From assembly GCA_015680685.1 (NCBI GenBank), contig MNCI01025086.1:198787-262786 (forward strand): DNA of 64,000 nt, read 5' to 3'. Position 1 is the stretch's first letter. Each line of letters starts with the position of its first letter. Positions 23,237 to 35,284 of this stretch are shown in pieces. This DNA comes from Gnetum montanum. Taxonomy: Eukaryota > Streptophyta > Gnetopsida > Gnetales > Gnetaceae. The notes under the pieces were generated by a model. It worked only from the letters and a program-made list of their open reading frames with translations, was not told the DNA's origin and did not search any database. A program made the position numbers and the translations under genes.

Positions 23237-24109
23237 TGATGAATAATAAAAGTGAAATTTCAAAAGAGCGTAAGAGTTTAGTTGCCACTGATGCATCGAT
23301 GTAACTTCGTCAACATTGATTAGTCAACTAAGCCTTTGTTCCATCAACATATTAGTTAAGAAAATTCTTATAAATGTCATTCACCCACCATGTTTAAGCA
23401 TCATTTGGTTAATAGTATAGCCAAACACTTGTATTTTTTTTCCATAGTTTAGTAATAGTCAGTGAGTGCCCTCAACATGAGTTTGAATTGATTGTATGTT
23501 GCCTTATTCGAGTGACATTGTACTTAGACACAATCTATAACTTGCAATAAGAACAAGATTGATTCATATTCATTGCAATACTAACTTAAAATAGAATTTA
23601 CTTTTAATGTAATTTATTTTCCACACATCAAGTTTAATATTTACATTTCCCTCATACATAGATTTAGGTAGAATGAGTGTAACTAGTTTTGAGTGTAACA
23701 TGTAATTATTTGGTAACCCAACACTAATATTCCCTAGTCCACTAAGTAGCATGTTTTTTGGTAATCCTAATGATGGTTGCACTAGTTTAAGACCTATACT
23801 ACAAGTTGGTAACAAACAATCATCTTTCTTAGGCTAGCTTAGGGTTTAATTTTTTATTATTAAATTAATTAATTTCTAGTTTCCATGTAGCTTGGTCATA
23901 ATCACACAATATCAATGATCATACATCTCACCATGGGCTAAACCATACATAATAGAGTTACTACTAACCCAAGTGGGAATACAACGCCCTACAATCTTAC
24001 ATTTAACTATCTAGATACCATGTTAGTCTAATCTATGGATGATGACATAGTATATTGTAGTGCTTGTAGATCATATAGTTGGATGGTGGGAGTACTTTGT
24101 TGTTCATCA
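23237..24109 (+). mobile_element. LTR between a PPT and a PBS (element F, TGATGAG family, 873 bp)
   Basis: It starts TGATGAATAA after a PPT relic and ends TGTTCATCA before a PBS. U3 carries CATTGAT/ATCGATG short palindromes like G. The central ATTTGGTAACCCAACA and AGTGGGAATACAACG blocks match other family LTRs. The length fits the family. Having a PPT on one side and a PBS on the other means it borders internal sequence on both sides. Confidence 0.72.
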
Positions 24110-24130
24110 TTAGCATTATTGCTAGGAATG
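24110..24130 (+). promoter_or_regulatory. PBS of element F (tRNA-Asp type)
   Basis: TTAGCATTATTGCTAGGAATG follows the LTR and matches the plant tRNA-Asp PBS TGGCGCCGTTGCCGGGGATC, mostly allowing G-to-A changes. Confidence 0.65.
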
Positions 24131-25498
24131 ATGTTAGTGATCTCAATTAGTTGTATTATAAACAATCATATAAAGGCATTAATCATTTATCTTTTAGAAA
24201 AATTTTAATATTTTAAATCACACTCATTATTAATTCACACATGGCTTCTTCATAAAGGGCTAATACTCCATTGTGTGATGACAATACTATCATGAGAAAT
24301 GATAGGATTCATATTGAATAAACTTGAAGTGAAACATTGTAAACAAGGGTTTCATATGCTCATTCAAACCATTCCTATCAAAGATAATGCTTAGCTATTA
24401 GAGACAATGCTATAGGTGATGGAATGAGTCATAAGACATAGAGGAACTTAAGGCCTAGGACCTCCAATAGAATTATAAGATATGAACCAAGAAACCATAG
24501 ATGAAGACACAAAAGACATGATGCTTCTTCCAATTTACCATCTTCTTCTTCACCTTTATTGTCTAGTTTTTGAAAAAGATGAATGTAGACACAGAGATAG
24601 AGCTCTACTAATGGATTGAAGTAGACAGCTTGGTGATCATCAAAAGAGGAATCTAGATGATCATCATAAGAGAAATCATGAAAAAAATCATGGCAAGAAT
24701 TGAGATGGAGAAAAAAATAAAGACTAAAGTTAAGATAGAAGGTACCAAAGAGAGCATAGATGAGATCATCATGATTGGGCAGATAGAGATAGAGATTATG
24801 ACTATGACATGTTTGATGATGATAAATCCTTATTGGCTACTAGAAATATGACTCAAATTAGGGAGATAATAATAATATCTCACAAGCATAAAAAGGAAAG
24901 CTATATAAAATGACTTAAACATAAATAACATTCCTAAATATGAGGGAGGCTATAAGTCTAATATATGGTATCATTTACAAGCCTTTTGTGATATATACAC
25001 CTTGAAAAATATTGAAAGTAATTAGAAAAAGATTAAGCTCTTTCCCAAGATACTAATCAAGGAAGTTAAAAGTTGGTACAGATTATTGGAATAAGATTCA
25101 ATCTATGGATGGTTTAGGATGCTCTACTTTTTCAATGAGAAGTATCAAACCTACTCTAGAGTTTCTAATTTAAGAAAGAAAATCCAAGGATGAAAGCAAG
25201 AGAACTATGAATCCTTTGATGCAGCCTTGAAAAAATATTATTCTCTATCACACAAATACCCAAGCCATGGATTTTCTTAGAAAGAGTAGCTTCATCACAT
25301 TATAGATGGGCTTTGCAAAAAAATGAGGGAGACAACTGGGATTTATGCATAAGGAAGATTGTCAAAACTCAAAGCTCATTAAATACAAAGGTTGATTGAA
25401 CAATTGATAAAAGAAGAAGGAGAGCACAAAAGGAAGAGCATAGAGGAGTATAGCTGGTAACCATCATGTTGCAAGAGGGAGGATCATATCTATGACCA
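24131..25498 (+). pseudogene. gag remnant of element F
   Basis: The ATG near 24241 starts MASS, as in C (MSSSHRSASPP). A basic Arg/His/Asp/Ser-rich stretch (24440-24800) includes RHRRHKRHDASSNLPSSSS. The capsid core is at 24940-25420 (Ser-Trp-Tyr near 25075, homologous to AKIWYRSL in A). Compared with E and B, the PNFTFILHQDE block of the gag N terminus is missing. Reading ends at about 25498, where the truncated E LTR begins. Heavily stopped. Confidence 0.7.
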
Positions 25499-25969
25499 TG
25501 AATAATTTTACTTTTACTTATCATTTATTTTACAATGATATTTACTTTTCCTTTGTAATTTTCATTTCCATTGTATATTAGTATTTTTGTGGAGTAAGTA
25601 TGATTGGCTTTGAGTGTAATATACAATTGTTTGATAATCTAATAGTAACATTACTTAGTCTACCCACTTGCAAGTTGCTTGGTAATCTTAGTGATAGTTA
25701 TACCAATCCATGATATGTATCACAAGTTGGGCCCTAATGCTTATTATTCGTAGACTAGTTTAATAATTATTCCCATTGTTTCTTAGTTAATAGATTTAAT
25801 ATTTAATTTACTATGTCTTTAGTATCTCTAGTAAGAAGTTAATGATCAATTATCTTAGCATTAATTAGTTAGAGCACATGTTTTTCCATCCATAAATTAT
25901 GATGAGATCACACATGTATCCTTGTGTGATTTGTATGGTTGAGTATTACAAATAATATGCTACTAATTA
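25499..25969 (+). mobile_element. Truncated 5' LTR of element E (TGATGAG family)
   Basis: It corresponds to the 3' half of the F LTR: ATTTACTTTTCCTTTG, then GCTTTGAGTGTAATATACA and TTGTTTGATAATCTAATAG, through to a degraded end TACTAATTA before the PBS. About 350-390 bp of U3 are absent, and F's gag takes their place. Confidence 0.65.
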
Positions 25970-25970
25970 T

Positions 25971-25990
25971 TGGCACCATTACCAATAATT
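25971..25990 (+). promoter_or_regulatory. PBS of element E (tRNA-Asp type)
   Basis: TGGCACCATTACCAATAATT matches TGGCGCCGTTGCCGGGGATC with differences that are nearly all G to A, consistent with decay of methylated cytosines on the other strand. Confidence 0.75.
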
Positions 25991-28050
25991 ATGTTAATAT
26001 CTTAGTTAGTTGATATTATATAAGTTCATTGTACTAGAGTTTAATGATTAAATTTTCATAAGATATAATATTTTCAAAGCATACATAGATCTTAATTAAC
26101 TAAATATTGCTTCTACATACAAAGTTGGTTCTCCACTTGTTAATAACACTAATGAAAATAATGACAAAATTTATACCGAAGAAACTTGGAATAGACCAAT
26201 GAAAACTAGAATTTTCTATTCTTACACTAATCCTTACCTAGACTTTATATTTATTTTTCATCAAGAAGAATAATTTCAATGGAGAGATTTATAAGAAAAC
26301 ATTATATTACTATCTAATGATCAACATCATCTATGCTCTATGCTACTCTACTAAGATCTCACCTTGATCAGGTACAAGAATGCTATCAAGTTTCAAAGAA
26401 GATAACTAGACCCTATAAACTAATGAAGGCCCAAATCATAAGAGCTACTATCATGAATGAAATACATGAACATACCAAGTGCAAACACACATGTAAATTT
26501 ATACTACCTTTAGAGAAAGAAAACATTGGTATATCAGTCTAAGAGGTCTTACCATCATCAATCTACTTTCTAATCAATTGTATTATATACTAAAGATCCT
26601 ATGCAAAAAATATTATGATTAGCCTGAGTAGAGACTCCTATAAGAGATGAAATAGATTCTAGAATAAGAAAGGACTAACGGCCTAGGAGCTCTTATAGAA
26701 CTAGAAAGGAAGAATCAAGGGATTATAAAAGAAGATCAACCCAACACAACTCTCCTAGCCCTTCATCCTATTCATTACCCTCATTAATAGAATCTAATGA
26801 AGATGAAAATAGATGTAGGAATAAAAATTCATGAAGGGAATGAGAGATTTTTTCTAGTAGAGATGAAAGGAAAGATCAAGAAAAATACCATGAAGCAAGA
26901 AGAAACTATGATGAAGGTAAAGAAGAAGATAGATATAGAGAGATAGTGTAGAGGAGAATGAATGATGAAGAATATGAAAGGGACCATTACCATTATAATA
27001 GAGATTGTAATGAATCCATAAAATATTATGAATCCCTTCTAGCCACTAGAAGCATGATAAATATCATAGAGTTAGTTTTCATTTTGATAAGGTATTAAAA
27101 ATATAGTTGCATCAAGCAACTCAACATGAAAAATATTTTGAAGTTTGAGAGGGGATATAATTCTTATTCACAACATCACCACCCAAGATTTTCATTATGC
27201 ATTTTCACTTTTAAATATTGGAAATAATGGAAAAAAACATTAGTTTTTTTCAAGGACATTGATCAAGAAAGTTAAGAGTTGTATTGATCCTTAGAACTAG
27301 ACTCTAACTATTGATGGAGCATAACGCTAGAACTCTTTAATGATAAATACCAAACTCTTTAATGATAATTTGAGAAAGAAAATCCAAGAATGGAAATAAT
27401 GAATTCATGAGTCCCTTAACACAACCATGGGTAGATATTACTCACTTTTGCATATATGCCCTAGGCATGGTTTCTCTCAAAATCTTATTACCAGTAGTGG
27501 AAAAACCCACAATCATGGGAAATTATATTACTAAAATAGTAGTATCATTATAGATAACTAGATTCATATGGTTAGTATCTAGTAGCCTATTTCTTCTAAG
27601 GTATCTCTACTCATGCATCTTACCACTAATATCCATAAAAGTACTATAGATACATAACTCCACATTCTTACATACCAAATCAATCATATTCTCAATAATT
27701 TCACAATCCACTACCTTCAGTTCCACCAGGGCTAATGCAAAGAGAACTGTGAACATAATATTAACAAAAGAATGTAACTAGGATCATAAACACATAGATG
27801 GAAGACATTGCTAGCACGTAGGAATCTAAATTAAGAAAGAATATTTTCTTTAGGATAAGTTTAGAGAAAGTTGGTACAACTAGCAATCCATCTAAGATAA
27901 TAAGAGAAATTATGGTTGTGGCTCCAGCACCACTTTTAACTATTATCAATATTTTAAAATAATCCATAAAACCTACAACTTAAAATCAAAAAATCATAAT
28001 TGCAATGCTAACTTAAATAGTAAGCAACTATATTAAAGAAAGTGAGCTTC
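25991..28050 (+). pseudogene. gag remnant of element E
   Basis: The N-terminal block near 26215-26300 reads TNPYLDFIFIFHQEE and FQWRDL, aligning with PNFTFILHQDEQLQWRDLQG in B. A basic Arg/Asp/His-rich linker (26680-27000) is followed by the capsid core (27060-27490) and a Pro/Thr-rich tail region (27500-28050). The order is the same as in C. Stops occur throughout. Confidence 0.72.
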
Positions 28051-28761
28051 CTAAGAAGGGAACATGAAGCACATCATACAAAACTCTTCTAGATTTGGAG
28101 TCAAGAGTTAATCTTATATCACAAGATATATATACAAACTAGAACTTCTACCATTGAAGAAACATAATATTATATTATAGCTTGTAGACTAGTTCATCAT
28201 AGTTCCACTTACATAGGTGGAAGACATGGTGATCACAAATAGTCATTAGCCATATCTACTAAACTTTCTAGTCATTCATGTTGGGTAGAATAAAGGAGAA
28301 TTTGTAATCATTATGGGAAGATCATGTCTTAGCATCATCAATGCTAAGTAAGAAATTAGAGAATTGTCCTTAGAAATCTTTAAGAAAGATGAACGAGGAT
28401 CCATTTAGAAACAAAGAGTATCATGCATTACATATAGCAATATAGGTGCAATTATGTGTAGAAGGATTGGATAGTTAAGCAAAGTAATATCCCAACATGT
28501 AACCTATGTATGAAGACATGTATATGTAAAAATTTTTATACATAGTAGGCACAAAACAAGAAGACATCTAGTTGTTGATAACTGAAAAAAGAATGCAAGT
28601 TTGAAATATGCATGGAATCAATTAAACAACTTACAAGTGCCTATATAGATAAAATGGATGAAATGGAATGACTATGAAAATAACTTTTCTAAATAAAATA
28701 TTGAAAATAAGACATGGATTAGGGATAGTTAGAGATTTTTGATAAGATTGAATTGAAGCCT
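28051..28761 (+). pseudogene. Aspartic protease remnant of element E, left part
   Basis: LLDLESRVNLISQDIYTN near 28086 aligns with B's LLDSGSGVNLISQEMYHT. The catalytic DSG has become DLE, so the protease is inactive. The sequence continues past the CLSIINAK and SLEIFKK blocks shared with C, then stops at 28761 where copia element D is inserted. It resumes at 43876. Confidence 0.7.
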
Positions 28762-29739
28762 CTTAAAGATCAAGAACTTAGAAAGATAGGGAAGGTGAAG
28801 GAGGTGGGAATAAGTTCTACCTTAGAAATAATCAAATATGAAATTTAGTAAAGATAAATGCACATACAAAATCTATGTGATTCCTTAACTTAGGTAGCCC
28901 ATACTCAAAGGGTAGTATCATGTAAACCTCTAGATGCGTTACTTTCAAAATGCAATTTTAAGGATACTACAACCTTTACAATGCTCCATTACAATTGACT
29001 CATAGGTTCAAGCTTAATGTTTTAGATCAATCTCAATACACAAATGTGACCTCTCTTTAGATATCCATGTAACCCCTTGGGGTAAAAAGGAAATAAAAAA
29101 TAAATTAAGAAAATAGTAAAGTTACTTCAAATTCCTTGCATTATGTACACGGAATAAAAATGCTAAAACATACATCAGAGAATAGAAATGAGATTTCACT
29201 TTGTAGCTGCATTTTCTAATGATCTTGATCTTTATTTCTTGTTCTATTCAAATTACCTCAGGCTTCTAACCCTTACCTATTTATGAACATTTTTGAAAAT
29301 TGACTATAACAACCCTAGCCAATGGTCAAAGTTATATGTTTGAGATTTAGGAAATTTAGAAAAGATGTCTTCTTAGAAGAGTAGATGTCTTACTATTTAA
29401 CTACTCACTTTTAAGAAAGAAGTCTACTTTGGGATGTAGAAATTTATTGTGTGGGAGAAATGTCTTCTTATTGGTCTAGACATTTACAGATTAACTACCC
29501 CCACATTCAAGAAAAATTTCTTTTGCTAGAGTGCACATCTTTCCAGGAGGACATATGTCTATTGTCCTTTGTCAAATTTTATGTATACATCTTCTAACCT
29601 CTAGGAATATTTTTCACTTGGTATTGATCTAATCTTCTTCTATTCATGATTAACTTCCACCAAATAGAAACTCATACACGTAAGCATAAATAGTATTCAT
29701 TTTATAACTTTTTGACATATTAAAATAGGTACATATTGA
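28762..29739 (-). mobile_element. 3' LTR of copia element D
   Basis: Direct repeat with 42869-43875. Shared blocks include CTTAAAGATCAAGAACTTAG at the outer end, TTACAATTGACYCATAGGT and CCCCTTGGGGTAAAA. It carries several TAGATGTCT-type motifs. On the minus strand it is preceded by a PPT (AAAAGAGAGAGATTA, 29740-29754). By eye, identity is roughly 75-80%, so this is an old insertion. Confidence 0.78.
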
Positions 29740-31387
29740 TAATCTCTCTCTTTTAATGATGTCCAAAACTTGAAAATGGGTTAGCTAGAAGACACAATAT
29801 ACAGGAGTTATAGGATAAATACTATGTGCATAAAATCATGGCATAAATCTAAGATAAGCATATGAAGATGCAAATATATACATGAACTATTTAATCTAAG
29901 TAGCATAGGGATAAAATTAGAATGAATTAAAATGGACCAGGTTAGTAGGCATAGGTAACAAAAAATCATAGTAGCATCATGTCATATATCCACATCACAT
30001 CTAGCAAGGATCCAAAAGAAAGGATCTCTTCCTCTTTTAGGAAATCATCCAGGAATGTATCAATTACCTATATCACTTGCATTATCTAATATGCTAGCAT
30101 AATCATTAGGCCAATATGTCTCCTCATCATTATTGCTATTGATGTTGCATTGAGAGACCTGCTCATCATCATCATCATCAACCCTAGGCTCTTGAATAGG
30201 TGCTACAATAGCAAAATGAGATTTGAGTGTTACTCAAAACTAGGTGGTTGTAGGTGGACTACCTAGATATTGAACAATTTTATAGGAAGAGATTCCATGG
30301 GAGTAAGAAGGAGTAATATGATGTTGATATATCTTTAGCGTTGGTGGAATGGATGAAGCATACTAAACCAAGATCCTAAACATGCTCTATGTAGCCTACT
30401 AATCAAATGAAGAAGATACCTCCTCTAAAAAAAGTTTCTTAGGGAATCTTATAGAAGAATTCCTCATATGTATGACATAGAAAGCATAGGTACCTCATGA
30501 GAATGTCACACTAACTCTTGAGAGTTATCCTTATTATTGAAATCATATGTTCTAGAAGGTCCGATTAGAGTAACTAGGTTATCATAGTTCCCACATCATC
30601 ACTCTTAGATCACTAAGGAGACTCCATGATCTCAATTTCTAATGCAATCTCCTTAGGAATGGAAATTTTTTTGGCAAAGTTAAATAACCTTTCAAAGTAA
30701 TCCTAATGCCTAGACACTTATGAGATGTTCCTCCAAATCTTTCTAGTAGCCTTTGTAGTTGAGTGAAGAGCCTTCTTCACTAATGAGCTTACTCATGCTT
30801 CAAATAATATGAATTAAGAAAGCTTTGATGAGATTTATAAGAAGGTAGAACCTAAGAGGTAGAGGGTTATAGAGGATCAACATGTAGAGCGCTCCTCTTC
30901 TTAAAATACTTGAATAAGCTCCTCTTACCCTTAATGATGAAAAGATCAAGTATGGAAACAATTGTATAATAAATAATTAGGCTTATCAAAAAATGATTTT
31001 CATACGTTTTTGCTTAAGAGAAAATTCCAAGAACATCATGACATAAAATAAAGCCCAAATCAATCTTCTGTCTTGTTATTATGCAATAAACAATGAATGC
31101 ATATAGTGGGTGAAGATCATGATAACTACCATCATGAATGATAATATTATATAGCATAGTTAGTAAGAGAGTGGAGGAATCTTGAGATATCTTGGTTCTA
31201 GATACCTTACCACTACATAAGAAGTTTTATTTTTCAAATAAAGCATCTTAAAATTTATTGTGTATCATTGAAATAACCTCATTATCAAAGATGTCCTAAA
31301 AGAAGTGAGCCATAATCAATGACCTCATCATTTCTAATAACTAGCAAATCATTCATATTAGAGGAAGTAATATCAATTAATACTATA
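29740..31387 (-). other. 3' internal tail of copia D, distal part
   Basis: Long region between RNase H and the 3' LTR, split from its proximal part by B. The minus strand has coding-like scraps, for example KATRKIWRNIS, YFERLFNFAKKISIPKEIA and VLIDITSSNMNDLLVIRND, with many stops. An extra ORF after pol is known in Sirevirus-type copia elements, but I cannot identify this one. A GATGATGATGAT run lies near 30167-30180. Confidence 0.4.
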
Positions 31388-31392
31388 CTCTT
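31388..31392. repeat. Target-site duplication of element B, left copy
   Basis: CTCTT immediately before the B LTR equals CTCTT at 37128-37132 after its other LTR. This is the 5-bp length typical of Ty3/gypsy insertion. Confidence 0.9.
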
Positions 31393-32263
31393 TGAGGAGT
31401 GGTGAGGTACCCCTACACTCAACCATATGAAACGAGCGTAGCACGCACGATCCAGTCGAACTTCGCAGACTAAATGCCTAAACGCCCCATGGAACACTTA
31501 GGGTTAATCATTCATTATCTTCCCAGACTTACTTGTTGTTGTCACGATGTATGGTTAAGTAAGTCCGAGGTATATGATTTTTATAGCTTTTCTAGTTTTT
31601 CTCCTATGCTATCAAGGTGAAGGGTTGAGAAACTAGCTAACTCTAACTAAGGACCTAAGTCTAAATTAACTAGTGTCAGCATCCGTTCCCACTTACTGTA
31701 CACACCCTGAACAGATGCAACTGTGGCTACCAAACGCTAATCGTTACTGGGATCACCACACATAACAAACGTGCTTGAAGTGGTCGTACTGAGACATTTA
31801 ACTAGGAGGAAAGGGTTGAGAGAATCTATCTAGCCTACGTGCGATGAGCAGCTGATTCCTTGACTAACCATACACATCCTTAGATGCTCGTAATCAAGTT
31901 GTACTCATACCGCATTCTAGGAAAGCAATAAATAACATTTAAATAAAATCCTATTCCATGCACTACAAGGTTTATCCAATCAAGTTCATCTTTATTGTCG
32001 TACACAACTTATGTTTAGGTACAATGTTTCTCAAATAAAGATCCGTTCACTCTAGGACTCCTACTGCGGGCACATGGAAAATATTCTATCTCTGGAGTGA
32101 TCAAACTGCCAGAGTTTTCCTACTTCTAGACTAGGATGGAAAATAAGGGGAGTGCCACCTATTATTTATAGATTTGACAGCAGACCATGATATTGCATAC
32201 ACAATATCGTAGGGGATGACACGATATCGCGACGACCGCGATATCGTGACATGCGCCTCATCA
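31393..32263 (-). mobile_element. 3' LTR of element B
   Basis: 871 bp. On the minus strand it starts TGATGAGGCGC and ends ACTCCTCA (eroded from ACTCATCA). U3 holds a perfect 12-bp inverted repeat CACGATATCGCG with a 5-base loop, then CTATAAATAATAGG as a TATA box near 32161-32174. Confidence 0.9.
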
Positions 32264-32281
32264 TACCCCCATGACTGAATG
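32264..32281 (-). promoter_or_regulatory. 3' polypurine tract of element B
   Basis: The minus strand reads CATTCAGTCATGGGGGTA, ending exactly at the 3' LTR. It matches the PPTs of A and C. Confidence 0.85.
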
Positions 32282-32830
32282 AAAACTTGTCCTCGAGTTC
32301 CTTACAATAATATCGGGAAGGTATGGAATTATTGAAGGGAATGGAACTAATGGGATGACATGTGAACGGATCATTATTACAAGACTTGACAAAACTGGTG
32401 TTCATGACAACAAGGGTGAACACCTTATTACAATGACATCATGCCTTAATTGGAAACTGAGAAAGAGAGAGAGAAAGAAGTGTTGCTACTACCAACACCA
32501 AGATTGCACCTTCATTGTCCATCTGTAAGCGTGCCATCGATCTTGCTCCTTGCATAGCTACTTTAGTGCTGCTCCATTCCAAGTGTTTGCTCCAGATCCA
32601 CTCCGTTGTTTGTATGATTGCCATCTACACACACAACACAATCATATATTAGCAAGGGTAAATGAATCATCATGGAATTGATACCTTGCTTCGGTGTAAA
32701 TCCATTGGCTAGGTTGTGGTATAGTTGATATGGATCTAGGAATATATTAATGATGACTACCTAAGGTGTAGGGGTTAGGAAGAAACTCAAAAAATTTTCA
32801 GGGCTAGGAGAAAATCGAAAAAATTAGGCC

Positions 32831-32850
32831 CCGTACCCCCATGACTAATC
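32831..32850 (-). promoter_or_regulatory. Second PPT-like tract of element B
   Basis: The minus strand reads GATTAGTCATGGGGGTACGG, the same 13-base core as the 3' PPT about 570 bp downstream. It may be a remnant of an internal duplication or an extra priming site. Confidence 0.5.
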
Positions 32851-34048
32851 GCGAACCTCCGGTAGTGTTAAAATGGAGAAGGAAAAGGAGGAAGAAAGAT
32901 AGATAAAAAGGGACAACTATGGCATCGATAAAATGGATGTCAATATGATAATGAACAAAATAAAATTAATTGCACAATGTTAGGGGAAAGAAGTTAATGG
33001 ATGCTCCAAATAGAATGTCCTGACAATCCCACATTCAAAGAGTCCGTAGGCTCTGGGAATGTTATTTGGAACAAGAGTTAAAGTCTTAACCGCAAGAATT
33101 TACCAAAAAGAAAATAATGCATTAACCAAAATATATACACTAATGATACAACCGGCAATGAGGTGAATAGTGGAGAGAAGGATGGAGAGAAGAGGATGGA
33201 ATGGAATCCCAAGAACAAGGTGGTGTATAGCCCCTTGTGTGTTTCATGATTAATGTGACGTAGCAAATATCATTCCAACTTCAGCCTCAAACCAACGACA
33301 TCCAGTGACTTCACATCAATGCATTTGGCTGAACCATCCACTTAGATAACAAGGATGCATCGCCAAAGAGCCACCACCATTCTGATGAAACAAATGAGAG
33401 AATGGGAAGCGAGAAGGACCTTAGTTAGAGGGAACATTGTGGGTTCCATAACTAGTTCTTGTAGCCCAAGTTTATTTGTCTAAGGGGTGTGCTTTGAATT
33501 CTCACTTTGTTTTTTTTTTGTGTTTTTTGTTTTTATGCGTGAGAACCACACCATGCAAAGACTTCTTATTTTTATTGACTTGGCTTTTGATAATTGGGGT
33601 AACATCGGAACAGCAAGAAAACTCAAGATGAAAACATCCAAGCATCCAAGAGAATGACCAACACAAAAGCATCAAGTTCCCTTGAAGTTACACCCTTTTC
33701 AATCCTTGAGTCCTTCCTTAGTTTGAGAAATGCCCAGTCACTGATTCGTTTAAGTTCTTATTAAGAAGGGACTGTACATTTCCAAGCCGAGAGAGACCAT
33801 AGAAACTGGTAGATGGATGGATGAAGTGAACTCATTGCCTGTCATATCAAAAGAAACATACCTTAGGATCAACATTGTGACTTAAAGGTAAAAACCAAAC
33901 ACTAGCAATCAATATGAAAATAGTTCATACCATCAGTTTGAACACTTATTATGGGACAAACTTACAGGATGGAACACTCACACACGCACAAAAAATGGAA
34001 AAAGTATAACGATGTTGTAAAACAGAAACTAGAAAAGTTAAAGAAATT

Positions 34049-34190
34049 TGTAAAACAAAAATAAGAATAGTGAACAAAATTTGTAAAACAAAAACGTGTA
34101 AAACAAAAATGTGTCTAACAAAAATGTGTAAAACAAAAACATTGTAAAACAAAAATGTGTAAAACAAAAACGTTGTAAAACAAAAACTTA
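34049..34190 (-). repeat. Minisatellite of 15-16 bp units in element B
   Basis: About eight imperfect copies of TGTAAAACAAAAAYG on the plus strand. Degenerate single units (TTTTTGTTTTACA) occur at the same place in C (51200-51275), so B shows a local expansion. Confidence 0.9.
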
Positions 34191-34230
34191 AAAGAACTGA
34201 GGGCCCCATATGATTAGCATAGGTGGCCAT

Positions 34231-34249
34231 CTCCCCCATGACTGAGTTG
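34231..34249 (-). promoter_or_regulatory. Internal PPT-like tract of element B
   Basis: The minus strand reads CAACTCAGTCATGGGGGAG. In C at the same place, CAACTTAGTCATGGGGGA differs at one base. Such conservation in an otherwise drifting spacer suggests former function, perhaps as a central plus-strand primer. Confidence 0.6.
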
Positions 34250-34465
34250 TAAGGGAGAGATCTGAAATAATGAATGTTTGTTTGAATTTCATAAAAGTGC
34301 CCAACTTCTCCCAATTGATGATCTTAGATTGAGGGAGGGAAGTTGACGATGCTCATATTCTAATGTGTCTATGCCTTCGTTGTTGGCATAGGTTTCCTTA
34401 GTTCGTTCCATGCATATTTGGTTGCTCCTTCGAGTAGCTGTCAACCATGGGGTGTCTACTACTTC

Positions 34466-35284
34466 TTATGTGGTTGCTACATACAGGCATCTTTGTTGCA
34501 AAGTTTCAAGGGCACATGTGTTGCATGGAGGCATTTCCTCCATGTCATCACCCGATGAATCACTATATGTGATGCATGGAACTTTTCTCTTCTTGATCTT
34601 TCCACAAATGTTTATCTTAGAGATTTTCAAGGAAAGATCATGGATCCTAAGGCATGCGTCTACTGTACTTAGCCATGCCCTTCCCATTATAATTGCGAAG
34701 TCCCATTCGTTGTTGTTCACTTCGATCACTAGAAAATTAGCTGGGTAAGACCAACCACACATAGTGATAATGATGTCTTCCACCAATCCCAAGGAAATAG
34801 TGATGGATTGGTCTACCAGATCTAGTTGAATATTGCTCTTCTTAAGTTGGGGTAGGTTCCAGGTGTGATACATCTCTTGTGAAATCAAGTTAACTCCAGA
34901 ACCTGAGTCAAGAAGAGCCCTGTCTGGTTCATTTTCAGTGATCTATAAATAGATTAAGGGACTCCCAGGGTCATTTAGTTTCTTGGGAAGGTGGCCCACC
35001 TTGATCCAGTCAGTTACGGTATGCATTAACATAACTGTATGCGTTAAGCTCTGATTTTGGATGGAAGGGTGCTCCGAAGTGTTAGATGGTGGAGGAGTGT
35101 ACATGGGCCCAACCACTTGTTGTTGCGAGAGTTTGTCTAGGATTTTGGTTCCAAAGTAAGGTCTTCTCTTTTTACAGTTGTCAGAATCAGCAGCAGGTTG
35201 GATATTTACAACTCTCGCAGCGTGACATTGGTGTGGTTTTAAATGCCTTGTATTAATCCTAACTACCTCTGTTCTGTCAAGCAT
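34466..35284 (-). pseudogene. Aspartic protease region of element B
   Basis: A linker (35284-34943) reads HTVTDWIKVGHLPKKLNDPG, then SPLIYL and a stop. The protease follows: ALLDSGSGVNLISQEMY with the catalytic DSG intact near 34901-34909, then VEDIIITMCGWSYPANFLVI and DFAIIMGRAWLSTVDACLRI. Apart from one stop at the linker the frame is open to 34466, far better preserved than the protease of C (ELG) or E (DLE). It would process the Gag-Pol polyprotein. No RT follows. Confidence 0.8.

Larger units (their letters stand above)
32282..34465 (-). other. Post-pol spacer of element B
   Basis: Colinear with the spacers of C and A. For example, CTCTAACTAAGGTCCTTC near 33415-33432 on the minus strand recurs in C near 51980. 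Two further PPT-like tracts lie inside it (32831-32850 and 34231-34249), as does a minisatellite (34049-34190). Small open frames on either strand have no support. Confidence 0.7.

Noticed and set aside
34049-34190. Regularly spaced short repeats, CRISPR-like at first sight
   Set aside because: Units are contiguous 15-16-bp repeats without unique spacers, in a plant retrotransposon.
34410-34748. 112-residue plus-strand open frame
   Set aside because: Antisense shadow of element B's protease, which is supported by its DSG motif and by homology to C.
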